Positions 38,871 to 48,011 of a DNA stretch of 64,000 nucleotides are shown here, piece after piece; positions within the stretch are counted from its first letter, which is position 1; each line of letters begins with the position of its first letter. The notes below the pieces were generated by a model that was not told the DNA's origin, made no database searches, and saw only the letters and a program-made list of their open reading frames with translations. The translations under genes and the position numbers were made by a program. The DNA is from Ignavibacteriota bacterium (GTDB lineage: Bacteria > Bacteroidota > Ignavibacteria > UBA10030 > BY39). The stretch covers positions 1 through 64,000 of the forward strand of contig QOQV01000002.1 of the NCBI GenBank assembly GCA_003327435.1, given 5' to 3'.

Positions 38871-40748
38871 ATGAAAATAATTCTCAATTTTACTACTAGC
38901 ATCATAATTATTATTCTCTTCTTATTGTCAAGTTTGAATGGCTACGCCCAGGATGAATATGCACGGCCGCATTGGTGGTTTGGTGCCGGACTTGGCGCCA
39001 ATTATAATATTTATGGATTGGAACTTAAGAAACTGAATGATTCCTACTCTTCGCCTGAAGCATTCACCAAGGGCTCTGGCTTTGGTATTTTTGGAGCTGC
39101 ATTGATTGAATATAGACCTACTATTATGTGGGGTGGATTTTTAAATTTAGGATTCGATGGTAGAAGTGGAAAAATTTCAGATATCGATGTTGCAGGAAAA
39201 TATAAAATATCACCTGCGATAAATTATATTTCGTTAGAACCTAATCTCCGATTCAACCCAGCTGGAGAAGGATTCTTCTTATTCCTTGGTCCAAAACTCA
39301 ATTTTAATATTACAAAATCTTTTGATTATGAAACTCCAACAGAAAAAATTTCTGGCGATTTCAGTAATGTGCGCTCGACAAATTTTGGTGGACAAATAGG
39401 ATTGGGTTACGATTTACCATTAACATCACAGGAGAAAAATCTTCAAATTGTATTGGCTCCCACACTTGGATTACATTTTGGCCAGGGTGTTAGAGATATT
39501 GAAAAGTGGAATCTGACAACAGTTCGGTTTGGTATCCAGCTAAAATTTGGAAGCACCCCTATACAAAAAGAGGTATTAAAACAGGAAGTTGATTTTTCAA
39601 TTCAATCGCCACAGATAATTCCAGGCACAAGACGAGTATCAGAGACATTCCCGCTTCGTAATTATATTTTCTTTGATCAGAATTCAACAAAAATTCCATC
39701 CCGTTATATACAATTAAGTCCTGAACAGGCAGATAAGTTTAAAGAGGAAAATTTATTTGAACCAAAACTTCAACAACTTTCTGGAAGATCCGCAAGACAG
39801 ATGGAAGTGTATTATAACATACTTAATATTATAGGAGACAGAATGCGAAGATATCCGGATGCAATGATCAGTCTCATCGGTGCATCAAAACAGGGAAAGG
39901 ATACCGGCAAGGAAATGGCAAATTCTGTCAGAGAATACCTCGTTAATGTATTTGGAATAAATCCTGCAAGAATACTTACATTCGGAGTTGAAAAGCCGGA
40001 AATTCCTTCATACCAACCAGGCGGTACACGAGAATTGAGTTTGGTAATGGAAGAAGATAACCGTGTTGATATCAAAAGTGGTAACCTGGATCTCTTATTG
40101 CCAGTAAAAATTATAGCAATTCAGGAAGATCCAATTGATGCAGATGTAGTTTTCCAAGTAAATGATTCAAAAAACATTCTATCCTCATGGACATTACAAA
40201 TTACAGATGCAAAAGGCACTACTAAAACATTTGGACCTTTCATAACAAAACAGGAAAGAATTAGTGGAAACCAGATTTTAGGAAAAGAGGAAATTGGCGA
40301 TTATCAGATTGTTATGATTGGAAAAACTAAAGATGGTTCCACAATTACAAAAGAACAGAAACTTCGACTTGCCAAAGCAGAAGGTCCGGAAGAACAACCG
40401 GGTCTACGCTATAGTATCTTGTTTGAATTCGATCAATCTAAAACTGTTGCAACATATGAAAAATTCTTAAGCGAAGTTGTAGTCCCGACAATTCCTGAAG
40501 GTGCAAGTGTTGTTATTCATGGACATACTGATATTGTTGGTGAAGAGAGCCACAATTTGACGCTTTCTAATAACAGGGCTCAGGAAACAATGAATGTTAT
40601 TCAGAGGGAATTAAATAAAGCTGGTAAGAAGTATGTAAGATTTGATACTTATGGTTTTGGTGAGGATCCACGCCGTGCACCATTTGAGAATCGCTTACCC
40701 GAGGAAAGATTTTATAATCGAACTGTTATTATTGATATAATACCTTGA
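38871..40748 (+). CDS. OmpA-family outer-membrane protein with two OmpA-like regions
   Basis: A 625-residue exported protein (signal peptide about 1-26, GYAQ). Residues about 30-235 form a small beta-barrel-like region. Near 262-400 an OmpA-like region is recognisable (YIFFDQNSTKIPSRY, then IGDRMRRYPDAMISLIGA and SVREYLVNVFGINPARILT). A second, C-terminal OmpA peptidoglycan-binding domain spans about 515-620, with LFEFDQSKTVATYEKFL and IHGHTDIVGEESHNLTLSNN. An Ig-like segment lies between. It takes the Pal-like position at the end of the operon and should tie the outer membrane to peptidoglycan. It is followed by a perfect terminator. Confidence 0.88.
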   Translation: MKIILNFTTSIIIIILFLLSSLNGYAQDEYARPHWWFGAGLGANYNIYGLELKKLNDSYSSPEAFTKGSGFGIFGAALIEYRPTIMWGGFLNLGFDGRSGKISDIDVAGKYKISPAINYISLEPNLRFNPAGEGFFLFLGPKLNFNITKSFDYETPTEKISGDFSNVRSTNFGGQIGLGYDLPLTSQEKNLQIVLAPTLGLHFGQGVRDIEKWNLTTVRFGIQLKFGSTPIQKEVLKQEVDFSIQSPQIIPGTRRVSETFPLRNYIFFDQNSTKIPSRYIQLSPEQADKFKEENLFEPKLQQLSGRSARQMEVYYNILNIIGDRMRRYPDAMISLIGASKQGKDTGKEMANSVREYLVNVFGINPARILTFGVEKPEIPSYQPGGTRELSLVMEEDNRVDIKSGNLDLLLPVKIIAIQEDPIDADVVFQVNDSKNILSSWTLQITDAKGTTKTFGPFITKQERISGNQILGKEEIGDYQIVMIGKTKDGSTITKEQKLRLAKAEGPEEQPGLRYSILFEFDQSKTVATYEKFLSEVVVPTIPEGASVVIHGHTDIVGEESHNLTLSNNRAQETMNVIQRELNKAGKKYVRFDTYGFGEDPRRAPFENRLPEERFYNRTVIIDIIP

Positions 40749-40768
40749 AATAATTTTGTTTTATTGGA

Positions 40769-40797
40769 GGGTTGACTCGTTTGAGTCAACCCTTTTT
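40769..40797 (+). terminator. Rho-independent terminator after the Tol-Pal-like operon
   Basis: A perfect 10-base stem GGGTTGACTC (40769-40778) with GAGTCAACCC (40783-40792), a four-base loop GTTT, then a T5 tail. It ends the plus-strand operon facing the minus-strand glycosyltransferase gene. Confidence 0.95.
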
Positions 40798-40927
40798 ATT
40801 TTATATTGCCGAACCATATATTTTTCAATAATGTTTCATCCAGCCATCTGCTGTTCGTCTTCTTGTGATTACCTTCGATCAAGGATGATAATACACTTAC
40901 AAAATATTGTTGTAGAAACATTCTACT

Positions 40928-42079
40928 TTACTTTGATTTTTTTAAATACCATACTACCTCTTTTAAAATATTTTCAGCAGCATCGCCTCTGGCAAGATTT
41001 TTAGTCGCACGAACTGCATATTTTAGTATTTCGGGTTTCTCAATCACCTGGTTTAATCTATAACATAAATCTTTAACATTTATCGCTTTCCATCCTGCAC
41101 CGGCTTGTGTAATCAAATTTGCGTTTTGTACTTCCTGTCCAGGTATCGGATCAATAATCAGCATTGGTAATCCTTTTGCCATCGCTTCCGATGAAGTTAA
41201 ACCACCCGATTTTGAAATTAGTATATTACTTGCATCCATTAAATCATGAATATTTTCAACAAAACTAAATATTTTAGCTTTTACATTAAAGGGATAATCC
41301 ATTTTCGAGATTTTATTCATAAGCTTTTTGTTCTTTCCACAAACAACTAATAAGTTAAACTTTCTTCTTTCTATTTTTTGTAGTTGATTATTTATATGCT
41401 TAACAATATTTGAGATTTTACCAACACCAAATCCTCCTGATAAAACTAAGATAGTGAAATTATCCGGCTCCAATGAAAGTTTTTTTCTAATTGATTTCTT
41501 ATTTAAGTTTTTATTAAATTCAGGCAATATTGGAATGCCGGTAATTGAAATTTTGTTTTCGGTGATACCTTTAAATACCAATCTTTTTTTTGATTCTTCG
41601 TGGTATACGAAATATTTTTCGACAATTGGATCAATCCACATTGTGTGTATGTCGAAATCCGTCGTTGCTGCAAATATCGGAACATTAAATTTCTCCTTTC
41701 GCAATTCCTCAGAAATTGATACATATGGTAAAAAGTGTGTGCATATAATTGCATCTGGTTTTAATTTTATAATTGTTTGGAGATATTTTTTATAATTGAT
41801 TTTATCAAAGAATTTGATTAGATGATTCTTAGAATAATTTTTTAATTCTAATTTATCGTAAAAATAACCCCAGAAGTTTGGAGTTAACCTGACTAAATTA
41901 ATGTATGTTTTTGCATATAGATTTTTGAAAAATTTTGGTGTAAAATCAAGTATATTGTAATGTTCTGTTTGAATTGGGAGATTTAGAAGCTGGGCAGTTT
42001 TATGGAGTGCTTCGGCTGCACGAATATGTCCAGAACCACCAGTGCAGGATATTATTAAAACATAGTATTTTTTGCTCAT
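40928..42079 (-). CDS. MGDG synthase / processive diacylglycerol glycosyltransferase-like enzyme
   Basis: A 383-residue GT28-type glycosyltransferase on the minus strand. The N-terminus VLIISCTGGSGHIRAAEALH is the MGDG-synthase acceptor-domain signature. The region DFTPKFFKNLYAKTYINLV and, in the C-domain, LVLSGGFGVGKISNIV and KSGGLTSSEAMAKGLPMLII followed by DPIPGQEVQNA, form the nucleotide-sugar donor site. It likely adds galactose or glucose to diacylglycerol at the inner membrane. Monogalactosyldiacylglycerol or glucosyldiacylglycerol are both possible. It is transcribed alone, convergent with the Tol-Pal-like operon. Confidence 0.88.
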   Translation of the reverse strand: MSKKYYVLIISCTGGSGHIRAAEALHKTAQLLNLPIQTEHYNILDFTPKFFKNLYAKTYINLVRLTPNFWGYFYDKLELKNYSKNHLIKFFDKINYKKYLQTIIKLKPDAIICTHFLPYVSISEELRKEKFNVPIFAATTDFDIHTMWIDPIVEKYFVYHEESKKRLVFKGITENKISITGIPILPEFNKNLNKKSIRKKLSLEPDNFTILVLSGGFGVGKISNIVKHINNQLQKIERRKFNLLVVCGKNKKLMNKISKMDYPFNVKAKIFSFVENIHDLMDASNILISKSGGLTSSEAMAKGLPMLIIDPIPGQEVQNANLITQAGAGWKAINVKDLCYRLNQVIEKPEILKYAVRATKNLARGDAAENILKEVVWYLKKSK

Positions 42080-42313
42080 TTTATGGTTTTTTGTTTATAA
42101 TCTAAGGAATTGTTGTTAATTTTGCTATAAAATTTTTTCATTATTGAGTATTGTTTGCAACTTTAAAAAAGTAGTATTATATTGAATCAGCAAGTAACTA
42201 AAGTTTTGTTAGTCTTCTTTCCGCTATTTCACTATTGTATTGAGGTTAATAAATTTAGTTACAGAAAAAAATTAGTTTCAATTAAACAATAACAAATTAA
42301 AAGGAGTTTTACC

Positions 42314-42664
42314 ATGAAAAAATTATTAACAATTTTAGTTTTTGTATTTGCAGTGTTTTTATCATATCAGATGTCATCTGCTCAAACATTGCTATTAAAT
42401 GAGAATTTTGATTATGGAGCTTCCGATAATGCGGATATATTAAATGTAACCACAAATTGGACAAGACATGGTGGAAGTCAAGGGCCTGCATACAAATCGT
42501 CAGGTTTGGTATATTCAGATTATCCATCTTCTAATATTGGTGGTTCATGTGAATTTACTCAGGGTTCATCAGGAACAAATGATGGAGATATTAATAGAAC
42601 TTTTACTGCATTTGATACTTCATCAAATAAAAATGTATATGTATCATTTCTATTCAACCTATAG
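42314..42664 (+). pseudogene. Truncated secreted protein, N-terminal fragment
   Basis: A 116-residue frame with good ribosome-binding site (AAAAGGAG) and a signal peptide (about 1-24, SSAQ). The mature part opens LLLNENFDYGASDNADIL and goes on NWTRHGGSQGPAYKSSG, a beginning I know from long Bacteroidota/Ignavibacteria secreted proteins (LamG-like domain then a T9SS tail). Here the frame ends at a TAG after VYVSFLFNL, and no sorting domain or further beta-sandwich is found in the next 200 bases. It therefore looks like a truncated gene. It could still be made as a short exported peptide. Confidence 0.55.
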
Positions 42665-42823
42665 GGTTCATTGATGAAATAAAGAAGAATTTGTAGTTGC
42701 TTGATATTAAAAGTTACTTCGATTTTTACAATACACATAAGTGCCATAGTTTAAATTGGAAGATAACGGGAAGAGCGAATTCAATATGACATTTAAAAGG
42801 CTGATTTGATAATCGGTTTTCTT

Positions 42824-42854
42824 TTTGAAATTTAACAAAAATACATTAAATTAA
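42824..42854 (+). promoter_or_regulatory. Predicted promoter of the exopolysaccharide locus
   Basis: TTTG at 42824-42827, a 19-base spacer, then TAAATTAA at 42847-42854, 16 bases before the start of the SLBB export gene. A weaker match to the -7 consensus than rel or tRNA-Ser. Confidence 0.3.
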
Positions 42855-42869
42855 AGCAAATTAATAAAA

Positions 42870-45362
42870 ATGAAAATAAAAATGAGAAAAATTACTATCC
42901 TTTTTGTCATAATTCTTGCCGTTACAACAACACTTTTTTCTCAGCAAGAACAGTATACCATCGAACGACTTCTTGAATTAGCCCGCAGTGGTGGTCTCTC
43001 ACAATTTTCACCTGAGCAAATACGACTTAAAATTTCCCAGGCAGGACTCTCCGAAGCCGAAGCAATTCAGCTTGCAAAGGAAAAGGACATTGATCTCGAA
43101 CAATACCTCCGACAGGAAAGGGCTGCTCAAGCTACGATAACAACACCCACTGAAACAATGCTCGAGCAACAAAAACTCAGATTGCAAATCCCAATCCGTC
43201 CTAAAATAACGAATGTTCCGGCATTTAAAAATCGTGAAATTGCCGACACATTACCACCATTTGGCTTCGATTTGTTTCGGCTCTCACCAGCTGCTTTTGA
43301 ACCAAATATCAATATCCCAACACCTGCCTCATATCTAATCGGTCCTGGCGATGAAATTATTATAAATGTATGGGGACAAACACAACTAACCTACCAGTTA
43401 ACTGTAGCTCGCGATGGATATGTTGTGATACCAACAGTTGGTAAAGTTCAAATATCGGGACTCACAATTGATCAGGCAAAACAAAAACTCTTACAACAGA
43501 TGACACTTGTTTACGAGGGACTTCGAAATGGTGGACCTGATGCTAATACATTCCTGGATGTTTCGCTCGGTAAGTTGAGAACAATCCAGGTATTTGTTAT
43601 GGGTGAGGTAATTCAGCCTGGTGGTTATGCACTCAGCGGATTATCAACCGCTTTTACTGCATTATATTATGCCGGAGGACCTAATGTTAATGGTACTCTG
43701 CGAAATTTACAAATTATCCGTGATAATAAAGTTATTTCACAAGCCGATTTCTATGAGTTTGCTCTATATGGTAGAAAAACTGGAGATGTACGACTTCAGG
43801 ATGGAGATGTACTTTTCGTTTCACCAGCTGGTAAAAGGGTTGCAATCCACGGTAGCGTTATGCGTAACGCTATTTATGAATTAAAACAAAACGAAACCAT
43901 TTCTGACCTGATTAAAATGGCTGGTGGACTTGCATTTGATGCATATACCGACCGAATTCACATCGAACGGGTAATTCCATTCGAACAGAGAAATCAATAT
44001 TCAAAGAATTTCCTTGATATTGATTTAAATTTTAATTCAAAAGATGAATTGCTTTCAAGTAATTATTTACTTGAAGATGGTGATGTGGTATCAGTACTCT
44101 CAATTAACAGAGAGCGAGAAAATCTTGTCATAATTCAGGGAAATGTCTGGAAACCAGGAAAATATGCAATCACACCTGATATGACCGTGCGCGAGCTTAT
44201 ACTTAAAGCTGATAGCTTAAAAGAAAACACATTTATGGAAAAAGCCACAATTCTCCGCACTCGAATTGAAGATAAGAAGAAGGAAATTCTAAATTTTAAT
44301 CTCGCACTCGCACTCGAAGGAGATGAACAAAACAACTTAAAGCTTCAGCGACTTGATGTTGTCACGATTTATGATAGGGATTTCTTCATACCTCGCCATC
44401 CAGTAAAAATTTATGGCGCGGTAAACAAACCCGGAACTTATGAAAGAACCGAAGGTCTGACGGTCTCAGATTTAATAATCCTTGCTGGCGGTGTTCAAAC
44501 TGGAGCGGATCTCTCAAGAATTGAAGTTGCTCGCCTCGATACATCTAAAATTAAAAATATATCTAAGTTAATTTATACTTCACTACCAAACGATTACTGG
44601 AATGCTGATCGCTCCAGATGTATCCTGCTCGAAGATTTTGATGTGGTTTCAGTTCGTATGAAGCCTGAATTCAAAACAACAAAAACCGTTACAGTTCGTG
44701 GAGAAGTTAAATATCCCGGTACCTATGCTATTGAATTCGAAGGTGAACGACTTTCAAGTTTGATAAAACGCTTTGGTGGGTTTAAGGAAACTGCATATCT
44801 CGAAGGTGTACGCTTTTTCCGCTCAACAGCTGTTGGTGGTATCGACTTAAAGAATATCTCACAAACAGTAACTCAGGTTTTAGATACAACGGGAAGACCA
44901 CTTCCAGTTCCAATGCGTCTGGCTCAGGAAGATGTCCCAATTGATATTAGAGATGTATTAAGTAATCCAGGTGGAAGATCCGATTTGATACTTGAAGATA
45001 GCGATGAGATAATCGTTCCGCGCGATCCGGGTGTTGTCTATGTTCAGGGTCAGGTGCACCTCCCTTCATCTGTACCGTATAAAAAAGGTGCATCATTAAA
45101 ATATTATTTAAAACAAGCTGGGGGCGTTACACCCAATGGCGATGCTGATAATATCGTGGTAATTCTACCAAATAAACAAAAATGGGAATCCAGCGGATTC
45201 TTCCTTATTCCTGATCCAGAAATACTTTCTGGTTCTACAATAATGGTTCCGTTTAAGATGAAAGAGCCAAGCACAACCCTACAAACTTTGCGCGAATGGG
45301 CTTCAATATCACTCAGCACCGCAACAATTGGTGTACTTATCTGGCAGGTACTGAAAAAATAA
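42870..45362 (+). CDS. Polysaccharide export protein with six SLBB domains (Wza-like)
   Basis: An 830-residue exported protein (signal peptide to about 24, LFSQ), larger than Wza. A Poly_export domain at about 153-235 (SYLIGPGDEIIINVWGQTQL) is followed by six SLBB repeats, near 240, 322, 416, 509, 604 and 720. Typical cores are VFVMGEVIQPGGYALSGL, VKIYGAVNKPGTYERTEG and VTVRGEVKYPGTYAIEFE. A C-terminal hydrophobic helix (ISLSTATIGVLIWQVL) may cross the outer membrane. It should form the outer-membrane channel for the polysaccharide made by the downstream genes. ATG 42882 is an alternative start. Confidence 0.92.
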   Translation: MKIKMRKITILFVIILAVTTTLFSQQEQYTIERLLELARSGGLSQFSPEQIRLKISQAGLSEAEAIQLAKEKDIDLEQYLRQERAAQATITTPTETMLEQQKLRLQIPIRPKITNVPAFKNREIADTLPPFGFDLFRLSPAAFEPNINIPTPASYLIGPGDEIIINVWGQTQLTYQLTVARDGYVVIPTVGKVQISGLTIDQAKQKLLQQMTLVYEGLRNGGPDANTFLDVSLGKLRTIQVFVMGEVIQPGGYALSGLSTAFTALYYAGGPNVNGTLRNLQIIRDNKVISQADFYEFALYGRKTGDVRLQDGDVLFVSPAGKRVAIHGSVMRNAIYELKQNETISDLIKMAGGLAFDAYTDRIHIERVIPFEQRNQYSKNFLDIDLNFNSKDELLSSNYLLEDGDVVSVLSINRERENLVIIQGNVWKPGKYAITPDMTVRELILKADSLKENTFMEKATILRTRIEDKKKEILNFNLALALEGDEQNNLKLQRLDVVTIYDRDFFIPRHPVKIYGAVNKPGTYERTEGLTVSDLIILAGGVQTGADLSRIEVARLDTSKIKNISKLIYTSLPNDYWNADRSRCILLEDFDVVSVRMKPEFKTTKTVTVRGEVKYPGTYAIEFEGERLSSLIKRFGGFKETAYLEGVRFFRSTAVGGIDLKNISQTVTQVLDTTGRPLPVPMRLAQEDVPIDIRDVLSNPGGRSDLILEDSDEIIVPRDPGVVYVQGQVHLPSSVPYKKGASLKYYLKQAGGVTPNGDADNIVVILPNKQKWESSGFFLIPDPEILSGSTIMVPFKMKEPSTTLQTLREWASISLSTATIGVLIWQVLKK

Positions 45363-45379
45363 TTAATTAAAATATATAT

Positions 45380-46384
45380 ATGAATCAAGAAATATTAACA
45401 GAAAATAATCAATCACAAAATAAAAACACGGTTGATTATATTGAAATTCTATCACTCCTCTGGAAAAAAAGAAAAAGCATAATCCTGATAACTTTAATAT
45501 CCGGTGTCGTGTTTACATTGTTATCGTTTTTAATAACTCCTACTTATCTTTCTACTGCATCTATTCTTCCAGAGATGGATAAAGGTAAGCTTGGTCCGCT
45601 TGGCGATTTAGCATCGCTTGCAGGAATAAACATAGGTGGGGAAGTAATAATGGTAAAACTGTATCCTGATATCATTCAGTCGGAAGCAGTTTTAAAACCC
45701 GTTATAGAGAAGAAGTACAAATCTCGCTTTTTCGATAAACCGGTAAATTTGTATGAATATTTTGATATCGAAGAAGAAACGCCTCGCCGGACACTTGAAG
45801 TTGCATTAAAAACATTGAGAAAAAAATTGGATATTAATTTAAGTGCAAAGACGGGTTTGCTGACATATTCACTTGAAACACGGGATCCTGAAGTTACAGC
45901 CGAGATTTTAAACACAATAACACAGGAATTAAACAATTTTTTACTTACGAAGCGCACTACTAATGCTGGTGAACAAAAGAAATGGATAGAGAAGCGTCTG
46001 AAGGAAGTGGAAGAGGATTTAAAGAAGGCGGAAAACAATTTAAAGGAGTTTCGAGAGCGTAATCGTAGAGTTAGTGATTCGCCACAACTGTTATTGGAGC
46101 AGGAGCGTTTGGTACGAGAGGTTGGAATACAGACAAGTATATTCACGACATTGAAGCAGCAATACGAGGTAGCGCGGATTGAAGAGATTAAGAATGTTCC
46201 AATCATAAATGTACTTGATGAGGCAAAACCCGCTGCAAAAAAGAATAACCCTAAAAGAAGATTATTCGCATTATTCGGTTTGTTTTTGGGATTTGTGATT
46301 TCAACTGGAAATGTATTATTGCAAAGTAAATATAAACCAGTTATTCAAGAATATTTAGCTATTTTTAAAAGTAATAAAAAATGA
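45380..46384 (+). CDS. Wzz-like polysaccharide chain-length determinant / co-polymerase
   Basis: A 334-residue inner-membrane protein with the Wzz N-domain: an early segment DYIEILSLLWKKRKSIILIT, a first membrane helix (about 32-54), and LDKGK-like PEMDKGKLGPLGDLASL. A coiled-coil region (about 195-245, LKEVEEDLKKAENNLKEFRE) follows, then a second helix near 295-315. No tyrosine-kinase domain is present, so it is the short co-polymerase type. It follows the export gene by 17 bases and controls polymer length together with the Wzy-type protein at 49.3 kb. Confidence 0.9.
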   Translation: MNQEILTENNQSQNKNTVDYIEILSLLWKKRKSIILITLISGVVFTLLSFLITPTYLSTASILPEMDKGKLGPLGDLASLAGINIGGEVIMVKLYPDIIQSEAVLKPVIEKKYKSRFFDKPVNLYEYFDIEEETPRRTLEVALKTLRKKLDINLSAKTGLLTYSLETRDPEVTAEILNTITQELNNFLLTKRTTNAGEQKKWIEKRLKEVEEDLKKAENNLKEFRERNRRVSDSPQLLLEQERLVREVGIQTSIFTTLKQQYEVARIEEIKNVPIINVLDEAKPAAKKNNPKRRLFALFGLFLGFVISTGNVLLQSKYKPVIQEYLAIFKSNKK

Positions 46385-46503
46385 TTGGAGGTGAAATTAT
46401 AGATAAAATAAAAGCTTACACAGATAATGACAATAAAATTGTGTTTGCAAACATAATTTATTTTTTAAATTATGTTGAGGAAATAAAGAAATACTTAGAC
46501 TAA
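46381..46503 (+). CDS. Hypothetical 40-residue peptide after wzz
   Basis: The ATG overlaps the wzz stop codon (ATGA), and the frame runs 40 codons with an aromatic stretch (FANIIYFLNYVEEIKKYLD). It could be a coupled small gene or the remains of a lost gene. No family is recognised, and two other short remnants follow directly. Confidence 0.25.
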   Translation: MIGGEIIDKIKAYTDNDNKIVFANIIYFLNYVEEIKKYLD

Positions 46504-46505
46504 AA

Positions 46506-46550
46506 ATGAAAATTTTCCACCTCGCTAACATCTCACATATTCCAATTTAG
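46506..46550 (+). pseudogene. Possible N-terminal remnant of a glycosyltransferase or epimerase
   Basis: ATG 46506 opens MKIFHLANISHIPI and stops at TAG. The peptide resembles the first beta strand of Rossmann-type glycosyltransferases (MKIxHLANIS). Only 14 residues are left, so it can only be a remnant; identity is tentative. Confidence 0.3.
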
Positions 46551-46559
46551 TTTTTATAC

Positions 46560-46631
46560 ATGAAACCATTCATAAAAAATTGGTCCTATTTAGTTACATC
46601 TGATGTTATTAATAACTTTAAGGTTATTTAA
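46560..46631 (+). pseudogene. Possible N-terminal remnant of an oligosaccharide flippase
   Basis: ATG 46560 opens MKPFIKNWSYLVTSDVINNF and stops 23 codons on. That start is characteristic of Wzx-type flippases, which usually begin M-K-x-x-(L/I)-K-N-x-S-Y-L. The intact flippase gene starts six bases later, with a different N-terminus. It may be the stub of an earlier flippase replaced by recombination. Confidence 0.4.
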
Positions 46632-46637
46632 CATAAT

Positions 46638-48011
46638 ATGAATGTAATAAATCTGATGGTAGAAAAAATAACTGATTATTTTACCAAGGGGCATGGAAGA
46701 TCAATTATAATTAAAAGGAATATTCTAATATCTTTTATTTTGAAAGGCATTAGTGTAGTAATTAGTTTCATTATGGTACCCATAACATTAAATTATTTAA
46801 ATGTAGAACGATATGGAATATGGTTAACTCTAAATTCTATTATTAGCTGGTTTTATATTCTTGATATAGGATTAGGAAATGGTTTAAGAAATAAATTTGC
46901 AGAGGCGGTGGCACGGGGTGAAAAAGAATTAGCAAAAAAATATGTGAGCACAGCATATACAATTTTATTAATTATTATAATTTTCTTCTATGTATTTTTT
47001 CTATTTATAAATCCTCATATTGATTGGACAAAAATACTAAATACTAATAAATCAATGGATACAGAATTAATTAATTTAGTTTTAATTGTGGTTACATTTT
47101 TTTGTATCCAATTTATTCTGAAATTGATTGGGACTATTTATATTGCTGATCAAAAACCAGCATTGAGTGATTCGTTGAATGTTATCAGCAATGCTATATC
47201 TTTAATCATAATATTCATACTAACTAAGACGACAGAGGGCAACTTAATTTATGTAGGAGCAGTTTTTACAATATCACCAGTAATAATTTATTTATTAGCT
47301 AGTATAATATCATTTTCTACTATTTATAAAAGTTATAGACCTTCTATCTATTATATAGATTTTTCTAAAGTGAAAGATATTGGTTTATTAGGAATTAAAT
47401 TTTTTATAATTCAAATTTCTGGAATAGTAATATATTCAACAAGTAATATAATTATAACTCAAGTTTTAGGCCCTGCAGAAGTTACACCATACAATATTGC
47501 TTATAAATACTTTAACACGGTTATGATGTTTTTTATGATAATAATGACACCTTTCTGGAGTGGGTTTACTGATGCTTATAGTAAAAATGATTTTGAGTGG
47601 ATAAAGAGTACTATGAAGAAATTAAATAAATTTTCATTAGGTGTAATAATTATTGTTATAGTAATGATATTACTTTCCGATACAATATATAAGATTTGGA
47701 TAGGTTCGCAAGTAAAAGTACCTTTTTTATTGACTTTATTTATGGGTTTCTACATAATGATAATCAGTTGGGGAGCGCCATTTGTACACTTTATAAATGG
47801 TGTTGGTAAAATAAAACTTCAACTGTATTTTAGTGTATTTCAGGCAGTGGTTTTTTTGATTTTAGCGGTTTATTTTTCGAAATATCTTGGATATGGAAGT
47901 ATAGGTGTTATTACTGCAATGTGCATACCAATGTTACCATCAATATTTCTCTGGCCTATTCAATATAAAATGATAATTGAAAATAATAAATCGGGAATAT
48001 GGAATAAGTAA
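46638..48011 (+). CDS. Wzx-type polysaccharide flippase
   Basis: A 457-residue integral membrane protein with about twelve hydrophobic segments. The opening (IKRNILISFILKGISVVISF, then MVPITLNYLNVERYGIWLTL) is that of the MOP/PST flippase family. It moves undecaprenyl-linked repeat units across the inner membrane. The neighbouring Wzz, O-antigen ligase/polymerase-like gene and glycosyltransferases support this role. Visibly more A/T-rich than the housekeeping genes, like the following 10 kb. It shares one base with the next gene (TAATG). Confidence 0.9.
   Translation: MNVINLMVEKITDYFTKGHGRSIIIKRNILISFILKGISVVISFIMVPITLNYLNVERYGIWLTLNSIISWFYILDIGLGNGLRNKFAEAVARGEKELAKKYVSTAYTILLIIIIFFYVFFLFINPHIDWTKILNTNKSMDTELINLVLIVVTFFCIQFILKLIGTIYIADQKPALSDSLNVISNAISLIIIFILTKTTEGNLIYVGAVFTISPVIIYLLASIISFSTIYKSYRPSIYYIDFSKVKDIGLLGIKFFIIQISGIVIYSTSNIIITQVLGPAEVTPYNIAYKYFNTVMMFFMIIMTPFWSGFTDAYSKNDFEWIKSTMKKLNKFSLGVIIIVIVMILLSDTIYKIWIGSQVKVPFLLTLFMGFYIMIISWGAPFVHFINGVGKIKLQLYFSVFQAVVFLILAVYFSKYLGYGSIGVITAMCIPMLPSIFLWPIQYKMIIENNKSGIWNK

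Noticed and set aside
40756-41004. 82-codon open frame on the plus strand
   Set aside because: It begins before and reads through the perfect terminator, and overlaps the minus-strand glycosyltransferase end; cysteine/leucine-rich with no plausible family.
45676-46206. 176-codon minus-strand frame opposite wzz
   Set aside because: Antisense to a clear Wzz-like gene; serine/phenylalanine-rich as expected for the complement of lysine/glutamate-rich coding.
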